Both the position numbers and the translations under genes were made by a program. The notes under the pieces are model-generated. The model saw nothing but the letters and a program-made list of their open reading frames with translations, did no database searches and was not told where the DNA came from. Of a stretch of 64,000 nt of DNA, positions 49,935 through 60,746 are shown in pieces. Within the stretch, counting starts at the first letter, position 1. Each line of letters opens with the position of its first letter. Source of the DNA: an uncultured Proteiniphilum sp. (GTDB lineage Bacteria > Bacteroidota > Bacteroidia > Bacteroidales > Dysgonomonadaceae); assembly GCA_927407015.1 (NCBI GenBank), contig CAKMJT010000029.1, positions 1 to 64,000 on the forward strand, read 5' to 3'.

Positions 49935-52900
49935 ATGAAAAAAAGTAAATTATTAAATCTTCTGAGGTGTTCTTCATTCATCGTTCTTTGGATGATATCC
50001 TTGAACATGTTTGCACAAGGCATTACCGTAAAAGGTACGGTAACAGACGCAAATAACGAACCAATTATTGGGGCAACCATTGTTGAGCAAGGCAATACAG
50101 CACATGGTACAGTCACCGATATAGATGGAAATTATATGCTGATTAATGTACCGGCTAATGCTGTCTTACAAATTACATATGTTGGCATGAAATCTCAGGC
50201 TATTCCTGTGAATGGACGTACGACCATCTTTATTACCCTGGAATCGGATACTGAATTATTGGAAGAAGTTGTGGTGGTTGGGTATGGAACACAAAGGAAG
50301 ATAAATTTAACAGGGGCTGTAGGAAATGTGAGTTCCGATGAAATTAATTCTCGCATAGCTCCAAGTACCTCTTCTCTTTTGCAAGGGAGAACTCCCGGGC
50401 TACAAATTACACAAAATTCCGCAATGCCCGGAAATGAAAACGTTGAAATACGTATTCGAGGCATGGGTACTTTTAGCTCTGCAGGAAATAATCCCCTTAT
50501 CCTCATTGATGGTGTAGAAGGAGATTTCAACAAACTAAATCCAAATATGATCGAGAGTATTTCAATACTGAAAGATGCTGCCTCGGCCTCAATTTATGGA
50601 TCACGTGCTGCGAACGGTGTGATTTTAGTAACTACTAAAACAGGGAAAGAAGGACGAATTGGGGTAGAATACCAATTTAACTATTCTATGCAAAAACCTA
50701 CTGAGCCTATGCATCGAGTGACTAACTCAGTTGAATATATGGAGTTAATCAATAAAGCGATAGACTTTTCCGGAAATGTAAATGCAGGCTGGAGATATAC
50801 GGATGATGAAATAAATCGTTACAGAAAAGGACAAGACCCTAATGATCCCAGCTATAACCCTTTACAGTATCCGAATTGTGACTGGTTAGATTATTTAATT
50901 CGTGATGCTGCCATCCAACAACATTTTATAAGCATCAACGGAGGAAGGGGCGGCACGAGTTTTAATGCAGGATTAGGCTATATGGATCAAACAGGACTCT
51001 TATTAGGAACAAGTTACAAGCGGTACGATGGACAAATTAATTTCAAATCGTCTCTTACAGAAAGAATTACTTTTGGTTCTAATATATCGATGAATTATGG
51101 AGTCAGGCACGACACTTCATTCAATGACACAGATCTAGGCAATATGAATGCATCACGCGATCAGATGAGGTCGGCTTATGCAGCTTCCCCGTTGATGACC
51201 CCTCAATTACCGGATGGAAGTGGACGATGGTCATCCTATGCATATGAAAATAAAGGGGGAAATAAAAACCCTATTGCAAACGCTGTTGCTGGTGGCGGTC
51301 AATTAGAAGACAATAACTATATATTGGCCAGTTCTTTCTTGAATCTAAAAATTATCGAAGGTCTCAACGCTGAAGTGAAGGGAGCTGTAAAATTCAATGA
51401 AGAACAAAATAAAATCATGAATGCCACCTGGGATGGCGCTGTCTTCTTACCGGATGCCAATGGAGTATATGAGGACCGTCCTTCAACTTCTATGCAAAGT
51501 TTTCGTCAGAGAAATAGCCGTTCAAAGCAATATACCCTTTATGGAACACTGAATTATTTGAAAACATTGAATGAAGTTCATAACCTCAATATTCTGGGCG
51601 GATATAGCCAGGAAAGTTATAAGTTTGAACAGATCGAAGGCTATCGAACTGGCTACACGGTTACGGATATGTGGTACCTGAGTATGGGTCCAACCCCGGC
51701 TCAAACGAATGATAGTTCCGTAGATGAGTGGGCATTATCATCATTCTTCGGACGCCTTAATTATGATTATTTACAAAAATATTTGTTTGAAGCAAATATC
51801 CGGTACGATGGTACTTCACGTCTTCCCGACACTGGCAGATGGGGTGTTTTCCCCTCTGTATCTGCAGGCTGGAGAGTAACCGAGGAAGCATTCATGAAAG
51901 ATTTTTCATTTATTGATAATTTTAAAATTAGGGCATCCTGGGGTCAGCTGGGAAATCAAAATATTGGTAATTATCCCTATCAGGCTATTTTGACGACTTC
52001 AGGCTATAATTTTGGGGGTACAATGAGCAACGGTTATTATAGTAACAAAATGGTAAATACCAATATTAAATGGGAAACAACCACTTCAACCAATATTGGA
52101 GTAGATTTTGGATTTTTTAAAAATAAATTATCGGGATCGATAGATTGGTATCACAAGTACACTACAGATATACTCCGCAATTTGCAAGTCCCAAATTTTG
52201 TCGGCATCAGTGGCCCAACAGTTAATCAAGGTGAAATGAAAAACGTTGGATGGGATTTTATTGTGGGATATGAGGATAAAATAGGTGATTTTAGATACAG
52301 TTTTAAGGCTAATTTTGATACTTACAAAAACACATTGATAAAATACGGTGCTCAAGAAATTAGTGGGGTTAACATCCGGCGGGAAGGGTTACCCTGGAAC
52401 ACATTTTATGTCTTGATACAGGATGGTGTATATCAAAATCAAAAAGAAATTGATGACGAAAAATTTAATGGTCAACCCGTCGAGCGAAAATATGCCGGTT
52501 CCATTACTATTAAACCCGGCGATATCAGATATAAAGATATTAGCGGGCCGGATGGTGTACCCGATGGTGTAATTGATGCCAATTACGATCGTACACCCGT
52601 ATTGGGTTCTTTCCCAAAGTTTGGTTATGGGTTCAATATTAATTTATCCTATAAGATTTTTGATTTAAGTTGTTTCTTTCAAGGTGTTCAGGGAAGGAAA
52701 CTTTATGTATCCTCCTGGGGTATTTCTCCATTCAATCAGGCATCACCTCCTCCGACATTTTGGAGAGATGCCTGGGATGGAGAAGGTACATCTAATTATA
52801 TTCCTCATATTTACATGGATGGATACGGACCAATGCAAGCAGGAAATTCATCTTTCTTCCTTAGAGATGCTTCTTATCTGCGCATGAAAAGTCTTCAAAT

Positions 52901-53099
52901 TGGAATCAATTTGCCTGAAAAAACAATAAACAAAGTGTATATAAAGAATGCACGATTATTCTTCTCCGGTGATAACTTGCTTACGTTTACAAAATTCTTT
53001 GATGGACAGATTGATCCGGAACGCACAGGGCAAGGCTCAAGCGATGCTTTGTATCCGCAAGCAAAAATCTACACGGTAGGGTTAAGGGTAATGTTTTGA
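49935..53099 (+). CDS. SusC/RagA TonB-linked outer membrane protein (second)
   Basis: VKGTVTDANNEPIIGATI; EEVVVVGYGTQRK; 1054 aa. Confidence 0.97.
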   Translation: MKKSKLLNLLRCSSFIVLWMISLNMFAQGITVKGTVTDANNEPIIGATIVEQGNTAHGTVTDIDGNYMLINVPANAVLQITYVGMKSQAIPVNGRTTIFITLESDTELLEEVVVVGYGTQRKINLTGAVGNVSSDEINSRIAPSTSSLLQGRTPGLQITQNSAMPGNENVEIRIRGMGTFSSAGNNPLILIDGVEGDFNKLNPNMIESISILKDAASASIYGSRAANGVILVTTKTGKEGRIGVEYQFNYSMQKPTEPMHRVTNSVEYMELINKAIDFSGNVNAGWRYTDDEINRYRKGQDPNDPSYNPLQYPNCDWLDYLIRDAAIQQHFISINGGRGGTSFNAGLGYMDQTGLLLGTSYKRYDGQINFKSSLTERITFGSNISMNYGVRHDTSFNDTDLGNMNASRDQMRSAYAASPLMTPQLPDGSGRWSSYAYENKGGNKNPIANAVAGGGQLEDNNYILASSFLNLKIIEGLNAEVKGAVKFNEEQNKIMNATWDGAVFLPDANGVYEDRPSTSMQSFRQRNSRSKQYTLYGTLNYLKTLNEVHNLNILGGYSQESYKFEQIEGYRTGYTVTDMWYLSMGPTPAQTNDSSVDEWALSSFFGRLNYDYLQKYLFEANIRYDGTSRLPDTGRWGVFPSVSAGWRVTEEAFMKDFSFIDNFKIRASWGQLGNQNIGNYPYQAILTTSGYNFGGTMSNGYYSNKMVNTNIKWETTTSTNIGVDFGFFKNKLSGSIDWYHKYTTDILRNLQVPNFVGISGPTVNQGEMKNVGWDFIVGYEDKIGDFRYSFKANFDTYKNTLIKYGAQEISGVNIRREGLPWNTFYVLIQDGVYQNQKEIDDEKFNGQPVERKYAGSITIKPGDIRYKDISGPDGVPDGVIDANYDRTPVLGSFPKFGYGFNINLSYKIFDLSCFFQGVQGRKLYVSSWGISPFNQASPPPTFWRDAWDGEGTSNYIPHIYMDGYGPMQAGNSSFFLRDASYLRMKSLQIGINLPEKTINKVYIKNARLFFSGDNLLTFTKFFDGQIDPERTGQGSSDALYPQAKIYTVGLRVMF

Positions 53100-53175
53100 T
53101 CAAGGCATATAAGTTACTTTGCATCACAACAATTATTGTAAAATTGAAAATTTAGAACAATAAATAATTAAACCT

Positions 53176-54774
53176 ATGAAATACTTAACGATTTTATTCT
53201 GTTTTTTGGGTATTGCCATTTTGAATAGTTGCGATGGGTTTCTGGATAGACAACCGCTCGATCAGCTCAGCCAAAATACTTTTTTTAAAAATAAACAAGA
53301 TATAGAACAGGGGCTTATTCCTACTTATCTTCGCTATCGCTCCCAGGTGATTGGAGGAATGGGAGCGGGAAACGGTTCGTCGATGGATTTAGAAGCATTG
53401 AGTGACAATGCATATTCTTCTTCGGGATTTCAGAGTTTACAAAATATCGCACAAGGGGGAATGACGGCCTCAACCGGAGGAGCCGTAACTACCATGTGGA
53501 ATGATGCCTGGCAAGGTGTGGCATATTGCAATTTCTTCTTAGATAACCTGGAAAGAGAAGAAGTAAAAAAATTACTTTCCGAAGCTGATTATAAACAAAT
53601 TAAAGGTGAGGCTCTTTTCAACCGCTGTTATTTCTATTTTTTGCTTATTCAGCAATATGGAAATATTCCTCTTGTTGTGAATGCTGTAACTGCTGAAATG
53701 CCATATATGAATTTACCACGCGATCCTGTAAGTAAGATAGTTTCTCAATTACTTTCAGACATTGATTTGGCGATTGAAGGACTTCCCCTGAAAGTTTACA
53801 CAACTGGCCATGCAGTAAAGGGCTCTGCCATTCTATTGAAAACCAGAATATTGATATATGATAAACAATATGCCGAAGCAGCGACTACGGCCTATTCTTT
53901 GATAGGAGATGCAAAAAATCCTCACAAACTTTCCGATGATTATGCCGGTATTTTCTTCGGCAACCAGATAAATAACCCAGAGATTATGTTTTCCGTATGG
54001 TACTCATCGCCAGATGATATGCATCAGTTTGATCAGTATACCGGAAGCCGCATGTCATGTTATCCTTTATTTGATTTGGTGAAAGCATATGAAGAAAAAT
54101 CCCCGGGTGTGAAAGATCCACGATTGGGCATGACCATTTTTATGGTGGGCGATCCTTGGGAAATGTATAACGGGACATCAACCAAAACATTCCAATATAC
54201 GACATGGAATACAGAGACAGGAAAGCAAGATAAAATTCTTGATCCTACAATCTACACATATTCGACAAAACAATTTCCGCCCCGCGATGGATCTCCAAGA
54301 ACTTCAGAAGGTAATATACCCGTAAGTTCCCTTGCCTGGAAAAAAGGTGTCAATAAGTCTTTGGTACAGGCAAGAGATAAAATTAGTGCACAACATCGGG
54401 TATTGATGCGATATGCAGACTTACTTTTATTATATGCCGAGGCAATGTTTGAATCGGGACAAGGTAATGATCCAAGAGCTTTAAAAGCGCTGAATGATGT
54501 TCGGGGACGTAAAGGGGTGGAAATGCCTCCGAAAACAGGACTCACACGAGAAATCATACGCAATGAACGACGGGTGGAGCTGGCCTATGAAGGAATTAGA
54601 TACTATGATATAAAAAGATGGGACATAGCAAAAGATGTAATTCCACTTAAAATTCCAAATCCAATGTTATCAAAAGGTATTGTGTGTAAATGGGATGGAA
54701 ATTTATGGCCGATCCCTCAAAACGTGATGAATATAATGCTTCCTGCAGGGTGGGAAAATAATGCTCCTTATTAA
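53176..54774 (+). CDS. SusD/RagB outer membrane lipoprotein (second)
   Basis: LNSCDGFLDRQPLDQLSQNTFF; RRVELAYEGIRYYDIKRW. Confidence 0.96.
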   Translation: MKYLTILFCFLGIAILNSCDGFLDRQPLDQLSQNTFFKNKQDIEQGLIPTYLRYRSQVIGGMGAGNGSSMDLEALSDNAYSSSGFQSLQNIAQGGMTASTGGAVTTMWNDAWQGVAYCNFFLDNLEREEVKKLLSEADYKQIKGEALFNRCYFYFLLIQQYGNIPLVVNAVTAEMPYMNLPRDPVSKIVSQLLSDIDLAIEGLPLKVYTTGHAVKGSAILLKTRILIYDKQYAEAATTAYSLIGDAKNPHKLSDDYAGIFFGNQINNPEIMFSVWYSSPDDMHQFDQYTGSRMSCYPLFDLVKAYEEKSPGVKDPRLGMTIFMVGDPWEMYNGTSTKTFQYTTWNTETGKQDKILDPTIYTYSTKQFPPRDGSPRTSEGNIPVSSLAWKKGVNKSLVQARDKISAQHRVLMRYADLLLLYAEAMFESGQGNDPRALKALNDVRGRKGVEMPPKTGLTREIIRNERRVELAYEGIRYYDIKRWDIAKDVIPLKIPNPMLSKGIVCKWDGNLWPIPQNVMNIMLPAGWENNAPY

Positions 54775-54787
54775 CATTATAGTGTTG

Positions 54788-54820
54788 GATGAATGGTGAT
54801 TATGAAAATCACCATTCATC
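54788..54820 (+). other. Perfect 14-bp stem hairpin after second SusC/SusD pair
   Basis: GATGAATGGTGATT-ATGAA-AATCACCATTCATC. Confidence 0.8.
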
Positions 54821-54895
54821 TTCATAGAATGTTTAATTTTGATAATGTGCGATTTGTTTTATCAAAGAATGTCAACCCCTACAACAAGTTTTAAT

Positions 54896-57394
54896 ATGAA
54901 ACATCCCGTATTTTTTATTTTAATATTCCTTTTCGCCATAATACCGATTAAAATTATTGGACAAGAAGGTTTAACGCCACAAATTGATTTCAAACAATAT
55001 GCGTCTTCTGCCGATTTGAAATATGAGACTCCGGCGTCAACCAGTGAGGAAGGACTTCCCATTGGCAACGGAGTGATGGGAACATTACAATGGACCACCC
55101 CTACTTCAATCCGGTATCAACTGAACAGAGTCGACGTTTTTGGAAATAACGCAGAAAGTAATAATTTCTATGAACGACATACGGATTATTGCGGTGGTGT
55201 AGGGTTTATTGACATTGATTTCCCGAATTATAACGATCTGTTCGCCGGCGATGAGTTTTTGCAGCATTTGTCATGTTATACAGCCACTGTGGCGACCAAA
55301 GGGAAGCATGTAAATACCGAAACTTTTGTGTGGAGCGATGAGGATGTGATGGTGATGAATGTGGCATATGATGAATCCTCTCCCATTGTCGTTCATTTAA
55401 GGTCTTTACGACCCTTAATCACGAAAACGGGAGACCATTCTGCCATCTCATCACTGAAGCAAGGAACAGACAACACAATCGTACTCCTGCAGACATTCAA
55501 AGAAAAAGACTATGTTTGCAAGTCTGCTGTTGTGGTGAAGATAGTAGGTGTTCCGTCTAAATCGAGATTCGCAAATGAAACGGATATTACTTTAACGGCA
55601 ATCCCGGAAAATGGAAACGCTTTTCAGGTATATGTGGCAAGTGCGGCATCATTCAACGAAGATGCGGATGTTGAGGGGGAGGCAATACAAAAGCTTCAAA
55701 GAGCAATTGGATTGGGATATGATACTGTTTTATCGCATCATCAGCAATGGTGGAAATCATTCTGGGAAAAATCGTTCGTTAAATTGCACAGCAATGATGG
55801 CGTAGCCGATAAAATAATGGAGAATTACACCTATTTCCAATACGTGATGGGATCATCCTCTCGGGGTACATATGCACCAAAATTTAACGGCATGCTCTGG
55901 ACTACCGGAGGCGATTCGCGGAAATGGGGAAATCTGTTTTGGGGAGCCAACCAGAGTTGTTATTACAACGGATTATTTCCAACAAACCGGCTGGAATTGA
56001 TGAAGCCGTTCTTTGACATGTATTCCCAAATGATGCCATCTCTCGAGCGTGCCGCCGTACAACAATGGGACAGTAAAGGAATCTTCATTCCTGAAACCGT
56101 AGGTTTCGACGGCCTGCCGGAGCTACCAGATGAAATTGCAAAGGAGATGCGGGATTTGTATTTGCTGAGAAAGTCTTGGGATGAGCGATCAGATTCCTTC
56201 AACGAATATGCAAAAACAAAAATGCCGTTCAACAGCCGCTGGAACTGGAAACAGGATGAAGGCTGGAAGGATGGCACCTGGCATTTCTCAGATAAGGGAG
56301 GCGGCCCTTTCGGGCATGTCACACATATTTTCTCCCGGGGAGCTAAAATTGCCTATCAATATTGGATGTATTATGAATATACCCAAGACAAAGCATGGCT
56401 TAGAGAACGAGCATATCCGATGTTAAAGGGGGTAGCAGAGTTTTACCGGAACTTTCCCCATCTGAAAAAGGAGCGTGACGGAAAATATCATATCCGGCAT
56501 GTAAACGACAATGAGTCGGTATGGGACGGACACAATACGGTGGAAGAGATTTCGTCCATGATGGGAATTTTACCGGTAACGATCCGTGCAGCGGAAATTT
56601 TGGACATTGATGCTGATTTACGTGAACTATGGGAAGAGATCTTGGTAAATCTGTCACCTTTGCCTATCAGTGATTCATATCCTGAATTAATGGAACGTCC
56701 CGTTACATTTGTGCGATCACTCCAACCGGTATTAAAAGGGCCTGCTTCACGCGTTCCGGATCCTAATACCATGCCTGTATGGTTTTTCGATTTATACACG
56801 TTAGAATCCACAGACCAGAAAATGATGCAAATAGCAAACAACACGTTTGATGCCTATTTCCCTTCCGGGATTACCAGGAATTCTCCTGTATATGTCTTAT
56901 CCAAGCTTCCGGTAGCAGGAACACAACTCGGACGTGCAGATGCAACAAGATATCTGATTTCCAATCAGGTTGAATCTCAGGAAACGGTGATTCTGAGAAA
57001 CCGGATGGACTTACGCGAAGGCTTTCAAACTACAGGTGTGCAACGCCTGGGTCGCGCAGCCGATGCGCTTCATAATGCATTGTGTCAAAGCATTCCGGCC
57101 TCACCCGGAAAAGATCCGGTGATTCATCTATTTCCTGCCTGGCCAGAAGAATGGGAGGCTGATTTTAGTTTATTGACTCGGGGTAACTTCATGGTAACGT
57201 CAAGCATGCATAACGGGAAAATCGAGTTCGTGGAAATTAAATCGAACTCTGGCATGCAATGTAATTTACACAATCCCTGGGAAAAAGGAAAAGTATCTAT
57301 TTATAAAAATAACAGGAAAGTTTTAGAGACAACCGACAGGCTTATCTCAATTTCTACAGAACCCGAGGACCATTTATTTATTTACAATAAATAA
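54896..57394 (+). CDS. GH95-like (alpha/alpha)6 glycoside hydrolase
   Basis: Signal peptide from ATG 54896; YETPASTSEEGLPIGNGVMG; NGMLWTTGGDSRKWGNLFWGANQSCYYNGL. Divergent from typical GH95. Confidence 0.55.
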   Translation: MKHPVFFILIFLFAIIPIKIIGQEGLTPQIDFKQYASSADLKYETPASTSEEGLPIGNGVMGTLQWTTPTSIRYQLNRVDVFGNNAESNNFYERHTDYCGGVGFIDIDFPNYNDLFAGDEFLQHLSCYTATVATKGKHVNTETFVWSDEDVMVMNVAYDESSPIVVHLRSLRPLITKTGDHSAISSLKQGTDNTIVLLQTFKEKDYVCKSAVVVKIVGVPSKSRFANETDITLTAIPENGNAFQVYVASAASFNEDADVEGEAIQKLQRAIGLGYDTVLSHHQQWWKSFWEKSFVKLHSNDGVADKIMENYTYFQYVMGSSSRGTYAPKFNGMLWTTGGDSRKWGNLFWGANQSCYYNGLFPTNRLELMKPFFDMYSQMMPSLERAAVQQWDSKGIFIPETVGFDGLPELPDEIAKEMRDLYLLRKSWDERSDSFNEYAKTKMPFNSRWNWKQDEGWKDGTWHFSDKGGGPFGHVTHIFSRGAKIAYQYWMYYEYTQDKAWLRERAYPMLKGVAEFYRNFPHLKKERDGKYHIRHVNDNESVWDGHNTVEEISSMMGILPVTIRAAEILDIDADLRELWEEILVNLSPLPISDSYPELMERPVTFVRSLQPVLKGPASRVPDPNTMPVWFFDLYTLESTDQKMMQIANNTFDAYFPSGITRNSPVYVLSKLPVAGTQLGRADATRYLISNQVESQETVILRNRMDLREGFQTTGVQRLGRAADALHNALCQSIPASPGKDPVIHLFPAWPEEWEADFSLLTRGNFMVTSSMHNGKIEFVEIKSNSGMQCNLHNPWEKGKVSIYKNNRKVLETTDRLISISTEPEDHLFIYNK

Positions 57395-57434
57395 ATGGTC
57401 CATCAGAAACAAATATGATTAAAACTTATCGGAA

Positions 57435-58562
57435 ATGAAAAAAATAATTCTATTATTACTCATAATATATCCATACAGTATTTATTCTCAGAATATTAAT
57501 CTGAATAAATGGAAGGATAACGATGATCCGAAAAAAATCGGACTGCTTGTTTCGAATCGTTTTGTGGAGAGTCCGCATAATAGTTTCCGCCCTCCCACCC
57601 CGACAAAATCAATCACATACCCCGAAGTGTGTGCCTGGTACGGTGCATTGCGATTTGCAAAAGTCACCGAAAACAGTTTGCTGTCAAATCAGCTCAATGA
57701 CCGGTTTAAGCATTTGATAAATAATGAAAAGCACTTAATACCGAAGCCGGCACATGTAGATAATACGGTTTTTGGCGCAGTTCCTTTCGAACTTTTTTTA
57801 CAAACCGGAGAAAAAAAGTATTTAGATCTTGCCCTTCAGATTGCAGATGCACAATGGGAAATGCCGGAGAATGTATCTCCAGAGAAAGCTGCATCTTATA
57901 AGGCACTGCTGGATAACAACCTGACATGGCAGACACGCTATTGGATTGACGATATGTTTATGATTACCATGGTGCAGACGCAGGCCTACAGGGCAACGGG
58001 GGATAAGAAATATATCGACAGAACTGCTTATGAGATGTATGTGTATCTCGATACCCTGCAGCAGGCTAACGGCTTGTTTTATCATTCTCCCGATGCTCCT
58101 TACTTCTGGGGACGCGGAAATGGATGGATGGCAGCCGGAATGGCTGAACTTCTCATTTCATTGCCTGAAGATAATAAATACAGAACACCTATCATGGCAT
58201 CTTATCTGAGAATGATGGAGAGTTTAAAAAAATATCAAAAACAATCAGGCCTTTGGGGACAGCTTATCGATGACAAAGAAGCGTGGGACGAAACTTCCTG
58301 CTCGGCCATGTTTACCTATGCAATGATTGTGGGCGTAAAACGGGGATGGCTGGATAAAAAGACATATGTACCGGTAATTGAGAAAGCCTGGCCTGCACTG
58401 GTAAAACATATTAATCCTGATGGAGACATTGATGAAGTTTGCGAGGGAACAAATCGTAAAAATGATCGTCAATATTACCTCGACAGAAAAAGAAAGACAG
58501 GCGATATGCACGGTCAGGCACCCATTTTATGGTGTGCAGCAGCTCTCTTGGAAGATTTGTAA
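57435..58562 (+). CDS. GH105/GH88-type unsaturated glycuronyl hydrolase
   Basis: TRYWIDDMFMITMVQTQAY; RGNGWMAAGMAELL. Confidence 0.88.
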   Translation: MKKIILLLLIIYPYSIYSQNINLNKWKDNDDPKKIGLLVSNRFVESPHNSFRPPTPTKSITYPEVCAWYGALRFAKVTENSLLSNQLNDRFKHLINNEKHLIPKPAHVDNTVFGAVPFELFLQTGEKKYLDLALQIADAQWEMPENVSPEKAASYKALLDNNLTWQTRYWIDDMFMITMVQTQAYRATGDKKYIDRTAYEMYVYLDTLQQANGLFYHSPDAPYFWGRGNGWMAAGMAELLISLPEDNKYRTPIMASYLRMMESLKKYQKQSGLWGQLIDDKEAWDETSCSAMFTYAMIVGVKRGWLDKKTYVPVIEKAWPALVKHINPDGDIDEVCEGTNRKNDRQYYLDRKRKTGDMHGQAPILWCAAALLEDL

Positions 58563-58570
58563 ACAAAAGG

Positions 58571-60733
58571 ATGATTAAAATGAAAAGTAAGAAAATCACA
58601 CTTAGTATTTTCTTTTTACTGTTGGTTCTGCCATTTAAGGTAAAGTCACAGCAATATGAAAGCATCAAAGAATATCTGTCTCCTGCTGTAAAAAACGGGG
58701 GTTTTTCCATGAATGATTACATTCTATGGTGTCCCACAGTGATAAAAGTAGATGGTACCTATCACATGTTTGCTTCCCGTTGGCCCGTAAAATACGGACT
58801 TGGGGGTTGGACCAAATATTCGGAATGTGTCAGGGCGACTTCCGAAAATTTATACGGCCCTTATGAATTTCAGGAAGTCGTTTTACAAAAGAGACCGGAT
58901 GCTTGGGATAATTCCCGCGTACACAACGTGAAAATTGTAAAAACAAAAGATAAGTTTGTGCTCTACTATATCAACTCGGCCAATCAGATCGGTTATGCAG
59001 AAGCTGATAAAATAACAGGCCCGTGGACGAGGGTAGATGAACCGATTCTCCACTTTAGCAACCCTGCTCCTCTTGTGAGAGAAGATGGAAGTATCTATAT
59101 TTTTGGCCGCTTGCGCGATACTGAGGACAAAAACAGAGGTGTGGCCGCCGTTGCTCCCTCTTATAAAGATCCGTATGCGCTGATCGAAGAGGGGAAAAAT
59201 CTCCTGCCCAATGACTATGAATTGGAAGACCCAACAATCTGGTGGGCAAACAATCAATACAACATCATCTGTAACGATTGGAAAGCGAAAGCCACGGGGG
59301 TAACAAAAGGTGGGGCTCAATATTACTCAAAAGATGGCGTAACCTACCATCTGGTATCGCAAAAACCAATCTTTAACCGAAATGAACCGGTAGTTTATGA
59401 TGACGGATCGGCGGAGAAATTTGCAAGAATTGAACGTCCCTTTGTCTTTACAAACGAAAAAAATGAGGTAATTGCCCTTTTCACAGCCAATCTTTACTCC
59501 GATTCATTGGGAGGAAGAGCCAAAATTGTGGTTCATCCAGTAAATAATTACTATCCTAAAGAGGTAGCTGCCAAAGCACGGCGTGGCACATCACAGGGAT
59601 TGCCCGATGCACGCCTGCCATATACACCCGGCAAACCCGTAAAGTATTGGTCATTAGCCACGGCGGCCAGTATAATGTCACGTTACCCCGATTATCGTGA
59701 AGCGTACTGGAAACCCTGGTCGTATGTGCAGGGATATATGTTCTATGGTTTTGAAATGTTGTATCGTCTCACCGGAGATACACAATACATGGATTTTATA
59801 AAAAAATATGTCGACCATTTCGTGGATGAGCAGGGGAATTTTCATGGGGATAAACTGACTAATCTGGATAACTTAATGACGGGTAACAGCATTGTAGGTT
59901 TGTATGAGTACACAAAAGACATTCGTTACAAAACCGCTGCAGATCAGTTTCGAAAAGTATTCGATACCTATCCCCGAAGTGCGGATGGTCAGTTCTGGCA
60001 TGGGGATAAATCTCCCAATATGTGGATCGACGGAGTTTTCATGGGACAAATGTTTTTAATCAGATATGGAAAATCAATCGGCGATACATACTATTGTTTT
60101 GATGAAGCTGCCCGGCAGGTTTTGGTTTGTGCAAAGCATTTAAGAAAAGGAAATTCCGGATTGTATCTGCATGCCTGGACCGAAAAACCGGAGTTGGTGA
60201 AATGGGCTGACCCGAAAACCGGACTTTCGCCCGAAGTATGGAGTGAAGGAATGGGCTGGTTTGCTTTGATGGTAGCTGAATTGCTTGCTGAAATGCCCCA
60301 AACGCATCCGAAATACAATGAGATTCAAAAATTATATGTGGAGATGGCTTCGGATCTAAAAAAATACCAGGATAAAAAAACAGGCGGCTGGTATATGATT
60401 GTAGACAAAGGCAATCATCCTGACAACTGGATTGACCCGTCGGGTACCGGAATGTTTTTGTATGCCTTACAAAAAGGGATTGAATTAAATCTTATATCTC
60501 AAAAAGAATTCAATCCTGTTGTGAAAAAAGCGTACAAATGTTTGATCTCGTTTGCCAAAATCAACGAAAGAGGATTGGTAGATATTGAAGGCGGGGGCGA
60601 TGGAATTTCAGTAAAACCGGATTATGAAACCTATGTGCATTATCAAAAAATGACAAATGCAAAAGAAACGGTAGGTGCTTTCCTCTGGGGCACAACGATC
60701 ATGGAGAAACCCCGAAAGTTAATATTAGAATAA
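58571..60733 (+). CDS. Bimodular five-bladed beta-propeller (GH43-like) + GH105-like enzyme
   Basis: N-terminal WCPTVIKVDGTYHMFASRW...YYINSANQIGYAEAD; C-terminal MWIDGVFMGQMFL...GMGWFALMVAELL. Start set at ATG 58571. Confidence 0.75.
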   Translation: MIKMKSKKITLSIFFLLLVLPFKVKSQQYESIKEYLSPAVKNGGFSMNDYILWCPTVIKVDGTYHMFASRWPVKYGLGGWTKYSECVRATSENLYGPYEFQEVVLQKRPDAWDNSRVHNVKIVKTKDKFVLYYINSANQIGYAEADKITGPWTRVDEPILHFSNPAPLVREDGSIYIFGRLRDTEDKNRGVAAVAPSYKDPYALIEEGKNLLPNDYELEDPTIWWANNQYNIICNDWKAKATGVTKGGAQYYSKDGVTYHLVSQKPIFNRNEPVVYDDGSAEKFARIERPFVFTNEKNEVIALFTANLYSDSLGGRAKIVVHPVNNYYPKEVAAKARRGTSQGLPDARLPYTPGKPVKYWSLATAASIMSRYPDYREAYWKPWSYVQGYMFYGFEMLYRLTGDTQYMDFIKKYVDHFVDEQGNFHGDKLTNLDNLMTGNSIVGLYEYTKDIRYKTAADQFRKVFDTYPRSADGQFWHGDKSPNMWIDGVFMGQMFLIRYGKSIGDTYYCFDEAARQVLVCAKHLRKGNSGLYLHAWTEKPELVKWADPKTGLSPEVWSEGMGWFALMVAELLAEMPQTHPKYNEIQKLYVEMASDLKKYQDKKTGGWYMIVDKGNHPDNWIDPSGTGMFLYALQKGIELNLISQKEFNPVVKKAYKCLISFAKINERGLVDIEGGGDGISVKPDYETYVHYQKMTNAKETVGAFLWGTTIMEKPRKLILE

Positions 60734-60746
60734 AAATAATACCGGT

